Shown here one piece after another: positions 1 to 5,589 of a stretch of DNA of 5,610 bases. The translations under genes were made by a program, and so were the position numbers. The stretch covers positions 1 to 5,610 of the forward strand of contig JAGOGU010000101.1 of assembly GCA_017996515.1 (NCBI GenBank). Direction: 5' to 3'. The notes beneath the pieces are model-generated. The model was not told the DNA's origin and did no database searches. It was given only the letters and a program-made list of their open reading frames with translations. Positions within the stretch are counted from its first letter, which is position 1. Each line of letters starts with the position of its first letter. This DNA comes from Allobrachymonas sp. Its GTDB lineage: Bacteria > Pseudomonadota > Gammaproteobacteria > Burkholderiales > Burkholderiaceae_C.

Positions 1-1396
1 ATTCCAGGGTGTCGATATCGAGGTCGTTGGTAGGTTCATCCAGCACCAGCACATTGGCTGGGCGAGCAAACAGGCGTGCCAACAACAACCGGTTGCGTTC
101 GCCGCCAGACAGGCTATGCACGGGCGAGGCTGCGCGCGCCGGGCTGAAAAGAAAATCGCCCAGATAGCTTTTGACGTGCCGGCGCTGGTTGCCGATCTCA
201 ATCCACTCGCTGCCCGGGCTGATGAAGTCTTCGAGTGTGGCGTTCAAATCCAGAGCAGCGCGCATCTGGTCGAAATAGGCGACTTGCACATTGCTGCCTT
301 GGCGCACGCTGCCGCTGTCGGGCGCCAATTCGCCCAGCATCAGCTTGAGCAATGTGGTTTTGCCCGCGCCATTGGGGCCAATCAGCCCAACTTTGTCGCC
401 ACGCAAGATGGTGGCTGAAAAGTCACTAACCACCAGGCGCTGGTCAAATGTTTTGCTCACATTTTTCAGCTCGGCCACAATTTTGCCGCTGGCGGTTCCG
501 CTGTCCACATCCATGCGCACGCGCCCCAAGGTTTCGCGCCGTTGCTGGCGCTGTTGGCGCAAGGCCTGCAAGCGGCCAATGCGCGCAACCGCCCGGGTGC
601 GTCGGGCTTCCACGCCTTTGCGGATCCAGGCTTCTTCTTGTGCCAGCAGTTTATCGGCTCGGGCGTTGATAACAGCTTCTTGCTCCAACTGCTCTTGTTT
701 CAGTTGTTGGTACTGTTGAAAATTGCCTGGGTAACTGCGCAGCTTGCCGCGATCCAACTCAATGATTCGGGTGCTGATGGCGTCCAAAAACGCCCTGTCG
801 TGGCTGATGACAACCGCGGCGCCGGCAAAATCCAGCAGCAGATCCTGCAACCAGATAATGGCATCCATATCCAGGTGGTTGGTTGGCTCGTCCAGCAGCA
901 GCACATGGGGGCGCATGACCAGCGCCTGCGCCAATGCCACGCGTTTGATATTGCCGCCAGACAGCGTGCTGAGGCGCGCCTGCCCATCCAGCCCGAGCTT
1001 GTGCAAGGCAGCGTCCACGCGTTGCTTCCACTGCCAGCCATCGTTTGCCTCGATCTGCGTTTGCAGGGCATCCAGATCGCCCTGCCCGCTTTCGTACTGC
1101 GCAATCAGATCCAGCACGGGCGCCAGTCCTTGCTGCACGGCTTCGAACACCGTGGCATGGCCGTCAAGCGCAGGTTCTTGCGGTACATAGGCCGTGACCA
1201 GCCCCTGCTGCCGTTGCACCATGCCGTCGTCTGGCTGCTCCAACCCCGCCAAAATTTTGAGCAGAGAGGATTTACCCGTGCCATTGCGCCCGATCAGCCC
1301 GACCCGCTCGCCCTCCACCAGTGAAAAGTCCGCGTCATCCAGCAAGGGGAGATGGCCGAAGGCCAAATGGGCATTGACAAGTGTCAGGCAAGTCAT
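1..1396 (-). CDS. uup: ABC-F family ATPase Uup (3' end beyond window)
   Basis: Soluble ABC-F ATPase with two nucleotide-binding domains in one chain. Family members act on the ribosome, and Uup is also linked to replication and repair intermediates and suppression of transposon excision. Reading the minus strand from 1396 gives 465 uninterrupted codons. Domain 1 has Walker A GRNGTGKS (residues 36-43), signature LSGGN (145-149), Walker B LLLDEPTNHLD (166-176) and switch ISHDR (197-201). An Arg/Gln-rich helical linker (about 222-305) contains QEEAWIRKGVEARRTR, a hallmark of Uup. Domain 2 has Walker A GPNGAGKT (340-347), signature LSGGERNR (429-436) and Walker B VLDEPTNDLD (451-460). The N-terminus aligns from residue 1 with remembered E. 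coli Uup, and no other ATG, GTG or TTG lies in frame back to the preceding stop, so ATG 1396 is chosen despite lacking a clear Shine-Dalgarno. E. coli Uup is about 635 residues, so the rest of domain 2 and the C-terminal coiled coil should lie beyond position 1. It follows sspB by 96 bp. Confidence 0.93.
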   Translation of the reverse strand, partial: MTCLTLVNAHLAFGHLPLLDDADFSLVEGERVGLIGRNGTGKSSLLKILAGLEQPDDGMVQRQQGLVTAYVPQEPALDGHATVFEAVQQGLAPVLDLIAQYESGQGDLDALQTQIEANDGWQWKQRVDAALHKLGLDGQARLSTLSGGNIKRVALAQALVMRPHVLLLDEPTNHLDMDAIIWLQDLLLDFAGAAVVISHDRAFLDAISTRIIELDRGKLRSYPGNFQQYQQLKQEQLEQEAVINARADKLLAQEEAWIRKGVEARRTRAVARIGRLQALRQQRQQRRETLGRVRMDVDSGTASGKIVAELKNVSKTFDQRLVVSDFSATILRGDKVGLIGPNGAGKTTLLKLMLGELAPDSGSVRQGSNVQVAYFDQMRAALDLNATLEDFISPGSEWIEIGNQRRHVKSYLGDFLFSPARAASPVHSLSGGERNRLLLARLFARPANVLVLDEPTNDLDIDTLE

Positions 1397-1492
1397 AAAC
1401 GCATCAAAAGGAGCAAGGCATTCAACGCAACGGCGAGCAAGTGTGCCATGTGGCCGGAGGCGATACAGGGCTTTGGGAAATGCCTCAGGTAC
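1397..1492. other. sspB-uup intergenic spacer
   Basis: This 96-bp gap separates the sspB stop from the uup start. I see no convincing promoter, Shine-Dalgarno or intrinsic terminator on the minus strand. A 7-bp inverted repeat (AGGCATT at 1416-1422, AATGCCT at 1479-1485) encloses most of it, but the loop is 56 nt and may be chance. The gap is a multiple of three with no stop in the uup frame, so uup lies in the same frame as the sspB stop codon. The lack of promoter or terminator signals favours uup being read through from sspB, but this is inference. Confidence 0.5.
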
Positions 1493-2059
1493 TTATTTAA
1501 CGACCTTCAGGCCCCCGCCTTTGGGGGGCGAAGGTGGGGATGGCGGTTGATCGTCTGGCTCACCGGAACTAGCACGAGAAGGTTTTTCAACCTTCTTGCC
1601 GTCTGATGTGGCGGCGGCATCAGGCTTGCCTACCAGAGCTAAACCATGCGATTGGGGTGCTGTCGAATGATCGTCCGCCGTTTGCGCGGTGCTGCTATCG
1701 TCCGCATCGCCGTCAAACTCGGCATCTTCTGCCAGCAGCGCCTCGAACACCATGCCCTGCCCGTTTTCACGCGCAAAAATGGAGGCTACCCGCTCAATCG
1801 GCACCACAATTTCGCGCACACGCCCTGCGAAACGTGCCTGAAAACAAATGGCATCATTGCCCAGACTCATGCTGCCCGTGGCATCGTAGCTGACATTGAG
1901 CACTATCTCATTGTTTTGCACATATTCGCGCGGCACGGCCACCGTGGCATCTACCCGCACCAGAATGTGAGGCGTGAGGCCGTTGTCAGTCATCCATTCA
2001 TGCCAGGCACGAATCAGATAGGGCTTGGGGGAAGTCAGCGGTGGTGCAAGGGCAGACAT
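1493..2059 (-). CDS. sspB: SspB, ClpXP protease specificity-enhancing factor
   Basis: Cytoplasmic adaptor that binds ssrA-tagged peptides released by trans-translation and delivers them to the ClpXP protease. The product is 188 residues (E. coli SspB is about 165). The conserved substrate-binding fold spans roughly residues 11-108, beginning KPYLIRAWHEWMTDNGLTPH, with NEIVLNVSYDATGSMSLGN in the middle and ASIFARENGQGM near its end. A disordered linker (about 109-178), rich in Asp, Ser, Ala and Pro, follows. The last residues, PPKGGGLKVVK, match the C-terminal ClpX-binding motif of E. coli SspB (ends LRVVK), so both working ends of the adaptor are present. The frame is open to a TTG at 2095, but the extra residues would be a Cys/Phe/Pro-rich stretch with no family match, so ATG 2059 is preferred although its Shine-Dalgarno is weak. 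It lies 59 bp after sspA, and the pair is a conserved operon. Confidence 0.95.
   Translation of the reverse strand: MSALAPPLTSPKPYLIRAWHEWMTDNGLTPHILVRVDATVAVPREYVQNNEIVLNVSYDATGSMSLGNDAICFQARFAGRVREIVVPIERVASIFARENGQGMVFEALLAEDAEFDGDADDSSTAQTADDHSTAPQSHGLALVGKPDAAATSDGKKVEKPSRASSGEPDDQPPSPPSPPKGGGLKVVK
1511..1529 (-). other. GC-rich hairpin in the 3' end of sspB
   Basis: GCCCCC (1511-1516) and GGGGGC (1524-1529) can pair as a 6-bp all-GC stem with a 7-nt loop in the mRNA coding the end of the SspB linker. On the minus strand no run of T follows, so it does not look like an intrinsic terminator. It may simply reflect Pro and Gly codons (CCC, GGG) encoding the PPKGGG segment. Confidence 0.35.
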
Positions 2060-2118
2060 GGGGAAGCTCGGCAAAAATGGGCAGCAAAAATGCAAGCGCA
2101 GTCAAGCGATCAGTGCTA

Positions 2119-2730
2119 TCAGCGGCGCATGACTTTTTCAGACGGCGTCAGTGCCTCGATATAGGCTGGGCGCGAGAAGATGCGCTCAGCGTACTTGAGC
2201 AAAGGCGCAGCGTTTTTGCTGAGTTCGATGCCGTAATAGTCCAGTCGCCACAGCAGAGGGGCAATAGCCACGTCCAGCATCGAAAAGTTTTCGCCCAGCA
2301 TGAATTTGTTTTTCAAAAACACAGGGGCAAGCTGCGTCAGGCGGTCGCGAATCTGGCTGCGCGCCTTTTCCAGCGTTTTTTCGTTGCTGCGCGCCACACG
2401 GTTTTCCAGAACGGAAACGTGGGTAAACAGCTCTTTTTCAAAGTTCAGCAAGAACAGGCGCACACGGGCACGATCCACGGGATCGCTCGGCATCAGCTGA
2501 GGATGTGGAAAACGCTCGTCGATGTATTCGTTGATGATGTTGGATTCGTACAGGATCAGATCGCGCTCGACCAGAATGGGCACCTGGCCGTAAGGGTTCA
2601 TCACGCTGATGTCTTCAGGCTTGTTGTAAAGATCCACATCACGGATTTCAAAGTCCATGCCCTTTTCGAACAGCACGAAGCGGCAACGATGCGAATAAGG
2701 GCACGTTGTGCCCGAGTAAAGAACCATCAT
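2119..2730 (-). CDS. sspA: SspA, stringent starvation protein A (GST-fold RNA polymerase-associated protein)
   Basis: Protein with the fold of glutathione S-transferases. In E. coli, SspA binds RNA polymerase, activates phage P1 late genes and supports acid and starvation survival. The 203-residue product has an N-terminal thioredoxin-like domain (about 1-80) and an all-helical C-terminal domain (about 85-203). Visible landmarks are C10-P-Y-S at the position of a redox active site, with C16 close by, the cis-proline in GQVPIL (P51), the GST-like E62-S63 and the surface motif P75-H76-P77, which matches the PHP pocket important for E. coli SspA activity. The C-terminal domain contains MLDVAIAPLLWRLDYYGI. 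An earlier ATG (2760) exists, but GGAG ends 8 nt before ATG 2730 and remembered betaproteobacterial homologues start MMVLYSGTTCP. The second ATG (2727) is also possible. The gene follows a 349-bp AT-rich spacer carrying a likely promoter and precedes sspB. Confidence 0.96.
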   Translation of the reverse strand: MMVLYSGTTCPYSHRCRFVLFEKGMDFEIRDVDLYNKPEDISVMNPYGQVPILVERDLILYESNIINEYIDERFPHPQLMPSDPVDRARVRLFLLNFEKELFTHVSVLENRVARSNEKTLEKARSQIRDRLTQLAPVFLKNKFMLGENFSMLDVAIAPLLWRLDYYGIELSKNAAPLLKYAERIFSRPAYIEALTPSEKVMRR

Positions 2731-2737
2731 TTTTTCT

Positions 2738-2741
2738 TCTC
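2738..2741 (-). promoter_or_regulatory. Ribosome binding site of sspA
   Basis: On the minus strand GGAG is followed by an 8-nt A-rich spacer and ATG at 2730. This is the best Shine-Dalgarno match near the 5' end of the frame and decides the start, favouring 2730 over the upstream in-frame ATG at 2760. Confidence 0.7.
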
Positions 2742-2905
2742 CAGGAAATGAATCAAGCAATTAAAGCGCTTGTTTTATTATCCACCATGTGTCAAGCCCC
2801 GCTACCCAAGCACTCAAAGCCAATCAATTCAATCCTCCATAAATTTCAATAAAATCAATCGGAAAACAAATTATTTTAATAAATTACTTTAGATGAACTA
2901 CTTCA

Positions 2906-2934
2906 TGTATAGATTGCAGTATCTTGAATTTCAA
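2906..2934 (-). promoter_or_regulatory. Candidate sigma70 promoter for sspA-sspB
   Basis: On the minus strand TTGAAA (2934-2929, five of six matches to TTGACA) is separated by exactly 17 bp from TATACA (2911-2906, four of six matches to TATAAT). Transcription would begin near 2899, leaving a leader of about 170 nt before sspA. The -35 box lies inside one arm of the 2921-2956 inverted repeat, so a protein bound to that repeat could block or modulate the promoter. The call rests on pattern only, and AT-rich DNA produces such matches by chance. A weaker alternative is TTGACC with AAAAAT, also 17 bp apart, slightly upstream. Confidence 0.4.
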
Positions 2935-2956
2935 TGAATTTTTTGAAATTCAAGAT
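2921..2956. repeat. 14-bp perfect inverted repeat
   Basis: ATCTTGAATTTCAA (2921-2934) and TTGAAATTCAAGAT (2943-2956) are exact reverse complements separated by 8 nt (TGAATTTT). Each arm has only three G/C bases and neither strand has a U-run after it, so a Rho-independent terminator is unlikely. Its symmetry and its overlap with the candidate sspA -35 box suggest an operator or other protein-binding site. A cruciform-forming or RNA hairpin element is the alternative. No specific regulator is recognised. Confidence 0.75.
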
Positions 2957-3079
2957 GCTTGGTCAAAATAAGCGCAATAACAAATTGTTTTATATGATTT
3001 TTTTGCGAGTTCCGCCATGCCGGATGTTGTGGATGGCTGTTACTTACCCGCCCTCGCCATCACAACGCATGCAAGGCCT

Positions 3080-3943
3080 TCATTCCACATCTTTCCAGTA
3101 ACTGGCATGCAAGCGCCAGGCGGCAAAAGAAAAAGCAACCAGAAACAGGCACACCCAGCCAGCGGTTTTCTTGCGGGCTTGCCGCCCAGGCTCTGCCATC
3201 CACTGCATGAAATGGGTGATATCCGCCAGCGCCTTGTCATACTCTGCTGGCGACAATTGGCCGTCTTTTGGGTTTTGCGCTTGGCCCTCGTTTGGCGGCG
3301 TATCGCTTGCATCCATTTGCAGTGCCGACAGCACATGCGGCATGAGCGTGCCTGGCGCCACGGTGTTGTTCCAGCCCGTGCGCGTTGTCGGATCGCGGTA
3401 AAAACCGCGCAAATAACTGTAAACATAGTCTGAGCCGCTGTACTCGTTCGTGGCGCGAGCGCGCGTAATCAGGCTCAAATCAGGCGGTGCAATGCCAAAC
3501 CACTCCGCCCCCTGCTGCACATCCAGGGGCGACAGCAAGGCCGCCCTTGCTTGCGGCGGATTGTCAGGCAGCCAGGCGCGCAGATCTTCTGGCGTGATGC
3601 CGATATCTTGCAGGCGTGCATACGAAACATGGGAAGCGGAGTGGCAAGCGATGCAGGACTGCAAATAATGCCGCGCACCGTTTTGCAAAGAAGCCAAGTC
3701 GCCGCTGTCGATCGGTGCGCGCACCAATGGCTGTAATTGCGACTGTAATTTCGGCTGTGACTCCGGTTGTGACTGCGGCTGTAATTGTGGGGGTAATTGG
3801 CTGCTCACCATGGTTGCTGATGCGGCGGCATCGTGCTGCAACCCACTTGCATGAGCAGAAGGAATAAAGGCATGCCCTGCCCCAACACACAGCACGATGT
3901 AGGCGCGAATCAGCAGCCATTTTTTCCAGTTTTTGTGCCTCAT
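3080..3943 (-). CDS. petC: Cytochrome c1, heme subunit of the bc1 complex
   Basis: Membrane-anchored c-type cytochrome that takes electrons from the Rieske protein and passes them to soluble cytochrome c on the periplasmic side of complex III. The 287-residue product has a signal peptide (basic n-region, hydrophobic 9-27, likely cleavage after A30-H31-A32), then a Gln/Pro-rich low-complexity linker (about 48-72) from a 12-bp tandem repeat. The c1 domain starts near APIDSGDLASLQNGA (76-90) and has heme site C97-I-A-C100-H101, WFGIAPPDLS (148-157), SYLRGFYRDP (176-185), TGWNN (189-193) and M201 in MPHVL as likely sixth iron ligand. A C-terminal transmembrane helix (about 261-279) ends in the typical SYWKDVE. 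ATG 3943 overlaps the petB stop as ATGA, implying translational coupling, with AAGGAG (3960-3955) upstream. The frame is open further upstream (to 4285), but that part is antisense-free overlap with petB in another frame and carries no c1 features. Confidence 0.95.
   Translation of the reverse strand: MRHKNWKKWLLIRAYIVLCVGAGHAFIPSAHASGLQHDAAASATMVSSQLPPQLQPQSQPESQPKLQSQLQPLVRAPIDSGDLASLQNGARHYLQSCIACHSASHVSYARLQDIGITPEDLRAWLPDNPPQARAALLSPLDVQQGAEWFGIAPPDLSLITRARATNEYSGSDYVYSYLRGFYRDPTTRTGWNNTVAPGTLMPHVLSALQMDASDTPPNEGQAQNPKDGQLSPAEYDKALADITHFMQWMAEPGRQARKKTAGWVCLFLVAFSFAAWRLHASYWKDVE
3729..3800 (-). repeat. 12-bp tandem repeat (six units) inside petC
   Basis: Six consecutive 12-bp units, consensus on the plus strand GGCTGTAATTGC: 3729-3740, 3741-3752, 3753-3764, 3765-3776, 3777-3788 and 3789-3800. 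They are degenerate, with the least similar at 3789-3800. Because 12 is a multiple of three, the repeat encodes a four-residue period (QLQP, QSQP and variants) across about residues 48-72 of cytochrome c1, between signal peptide and heme domain. Copy-number change would stay in frame. Confidence 0.85.
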
Positions 3944-5589
3944 GATGCGATTGGCTCCTTGGGAACCGCGTGGTTTGCGCGGTCTGCTTGGGCGCGATAG
4001 CGCAAACGCTTGGGCACGGAGCGAAAAGCGCCTTTGCGGCTCCACCACGGCATGAGCAGAAAAAACGCAAAATACAAGACCGTTGCTATTTGCCCCGAAA
4101 CAATCACCAACCCCTGCGCAGGCCAGCCCCCTACCAGCCCCAAAAAGACGAACACAACGGCAAACAGGCTGTATAACCAACGATGCCAAGTGGGGCGATA
4201 GCGAATCGAGGCAACGGGGCTGCGATCCAACCACGGCAATGCACACAGCACCAGTATGGATGCGGCCATGGCCGCCAGGCCCCAAAAGCTGGCATCAATG
4301 CCCATGCACAGCAACCACCACAAACGCCCCAAAACAGGTACGCCCTGCGGCCACCGCGCCAATTGCTCCCATTTGTGCAAAGTGGGTGCCGATGCTCCGC
4401 CCCACTCCAGCAAACCCGGCACCAGACCCAACAGCAAGGCACACACGATGGCCGCCAGTAGCCACAACCAGCCGCCTGTGCGCCCCTGCCGTTTGCGGCA
4501 GAAAAACAAATACACAGCCAATACCAGCATGCCCAGCGCCAGCGCAGTGGTCATGTCAGCAGTCATGCTGCGCAACATGCCATAAAACGGCCTGAAATAC
4601 CACATGGGCGCGATATGCTGCGGCGTCAGCAAGGGATTGGCTGGTGCAAAATTGGCCGGCTCCAGAAAGTAGCCACCCATTTCCGGCGCAAAAAAGACAA
4701 TGGCAAAGAAAATCGTCAAGAAAACCCCCGCCGCCCACACATCGCGCACGGTGTAATACGGGTGAAACGGTACCGTATCCGCCGGCGCCGTAGCCGACCA
4801 GCGGTTGCCGCGCGGCCCTTGCTCCAGATCAATGCCATCGGGATTGGAAGACCCCGCATCGTGCAACGCCAGAATATGCAGCAGCACAAATCCCAATAGC
4901 AGCAACGGGATAAGCACCACATGCAGCACAAAAAAACGGCTCAAAGTAGCATCGCCTAGCGTATTTCCGCCCCGCAGCAGTTCTGCCAAATCGACTCCGA
5001 TAACAGGAATGCTTGCCAGCAGATGGATGATGACCTGTGCCGCCCAATACGACATTTGCCCCCACGGAAGGACGTAGCCCACAAAAGCTTCGGCCATGAC
5101 CAGCACGAACAAGGCGCAGCCGATCAGCCATACCAACTCACGCGGCTTGCGGTAGCTGCCATAAAGCAAACCACGCGCCATATGCAGATACAACAACACA
5201 AAAATGGCCGATGCCCCGGTGGAATGCACATAGCGAATCACCGCCCCACCGCGCACATGGCGCATGATGCCTTCCACCGAGGCAAAAGCCCGTGCAGCAT
5301 CCGCTTTGTAATGCATGGCCAATACCAGCCCCGTCAGCAATTGCATGCCCAATACCAGCAAGGCCAGCGCACCAAATACATACCAGATATTGAGATTCTT
5401 GGGCACAAAATGCTCGCACATATGCCGCCGATACAACCGCACCACCGAAGGCAGGCGTTCGGCCAACCAGGCCGCCATGCCATGTGGCGCGGCCTGCCCT
5501 GCTCCCTTTGCACACGCGCTAGAAACGCAGGAAGTATCGGAGGGCGGCGCCAGATTGGCCTGCTCGTTCTGACCAAGTTGTGACGGCAT
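3940..5589 (-). CDS. petB: Cytochrome b subunit of the bc1 complex
   Basis: Integral-membrane di-heme subunit of quinol:cytochrome c oxidoreductase, carrying the Qo and Qi quinone sites. The 549-residue frame contains heme ligands H122 and H136 in helix B and H223 and H238 in helix D, the GYVLPWGQMSYW segment (171-182), NNPDG-like SSNPDG (247-252), PFHPYYT (274-280), FFAPEMGGYFLEP (299-311), the Qo motif as P328-M-W-Y331, and FWG...LPWLDRSPVASIRYRP (435-466) in the last conserved block. Hydrophobic helices lie near 69-92, 117-142, 152-174, 219-241, 285-301, 436-452, 470-487 and 495-514, with two extra ones at about 349-364 and 373-393 in an insertion of about 90 residues (342-432). The protein is longer than the roughly 400-470 residues usual for the family, also because of about 37 N-terminal residues without family match. 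ATG 5589 has only a weak Shine-Dalgarno. M38 (ATG 5478) is an alternative start, and the frame stays open to the window edge. Its stop overlaps petC. Confidence 0.94.
   Translation of the reverse strand: MPSQLGQNEQANLAPPSDTSCVSSACAKGAGQAAPHGMAAWLAERLPSVVRLYRRHMCEHFVPKNLNIWYVFGALALLVLGMQLLTGLVLAMHYKADAARAFASVEGIMRHVRGGAVIRYVHSTGASAIFVLLYLHMARGLLYGSYRKPRELVWLIGCALFVLVMAEAFVGYVLPWGQMSYWAAQVIIHLLASIPVIGVDLAELLRGGNTLGDATLSRFFVLHVVLIPLLLLGFVLLHILALHDAGSSNPDGIDLEQGPRGNRWSATAPADTVPFHPYYTVRDVWAAGVFLTIFFAIVFFAPEMGGYFLEPANFAPANPLLTPQHIAPMWYFRPFYGMLRSMTADMTTALALGMLVLAVYLFFCRKRQGRTGGWLWLLAAIVCALLLGLVPGLLEWGGASAPTLHKWEQLARWPQGVPVLGRLWWLLCMGIDASFWGLAAMAASILVLCALPWLDRSPVASIRYRPTWHRWLYSLFAVVFVFLGLVGGWPAQGLVIVSGQIATVLYFAFFLLMPWWSRKGAFRSVPKRLRYRAQADRANHAVPKEPIAS
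3955..3960 (-). promoter_or_regulatory. Ribosome binding site of petC inside petB
   Basis: AAGGAG on the minus strand lies 11 nt before ATG 3943, within the last codons of petB. Together with the ATGA overlap it supports 3943 as the petC start and coupled translation of cytochromes b and c1. Confidence 0.6.

Larger units (their letters stand above)
2731..3079. other. AT-rich petC-sspA intergenic region
   Basis: This 349-bp non-coding gap is conspicuously richer in A and T than the flanking genes, most strongly at about 2820-3008. It contains a 14-bp inverted repeat (2921-2956), a sigma70-like promoter reading towards sspA (2906-2934), and a predicted leader of about 170 nt before the sspA start. 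No ORF on either strand resembles a protein, and no tRNA or known small RNA was recognised. No canonical GC-stem plus U-run terminator follows petC on the minus strand, so the end of the pet transcript is unclear. Confidence 0.6.

Noticed and set aside
542..1324. 260-codon open frame on the plus strand
   Set aside because: It lies antisense to uup, whose minus-strand frame carries all ABC-F motifs. The plus-strand protein shows no family features.
1511..1529. GC hairpin as the sspB terminator
   Set aside because: It lies within the coding sequence and has no following T-run on the minus strand.
2071..2092. Direct repeat GCAAAAATG (2071-2079 and 2084-2092) upstream of sspB
   Set aside because: Short and A-rich in a 59-bp spacer. 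It may be chance, and no operator is known to match.
2041..2751. 236-codon open frame on the plus strand
   Set aside because: It is the reverse complement of sspA and the start of sspB, both clearly coding on the minus strand. It is a shadow frame.
2760..2790. TTGACA (2795-2790) and TAATAA as an sspA promoter
   Set aside because: The two boxes are only 9 bp apart, and the hexamer at 17 bp (CAAGCG) does not resemble a -10 box.
2921..2956. Inverted repeat as a Rho-independent terminator of petC
   Set aside because: The stem is AT-rich and no T-run follows on the minus strand.
3067..3113. Direct repeat GCATGCAAG (3067-3075 and 3105-3113) around the petC stop
   Set aside because: Only 9 bp, one copy is in coding sequence, and nothing resembling a mobile element lies between.
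3944..4285. Upstream extension of the petC frame by 114 codons
   Set aside because: It overlaps petB in another frame, lacks cytochrome features, and would bury the clear signal peptide that starts at 3943.
5023..5583. 186-codon open frame on the plus strand
   Set aside because: Antisense to the heme-binding half of cytochrome b. Its composition is that of reversed membrane-helix codons.
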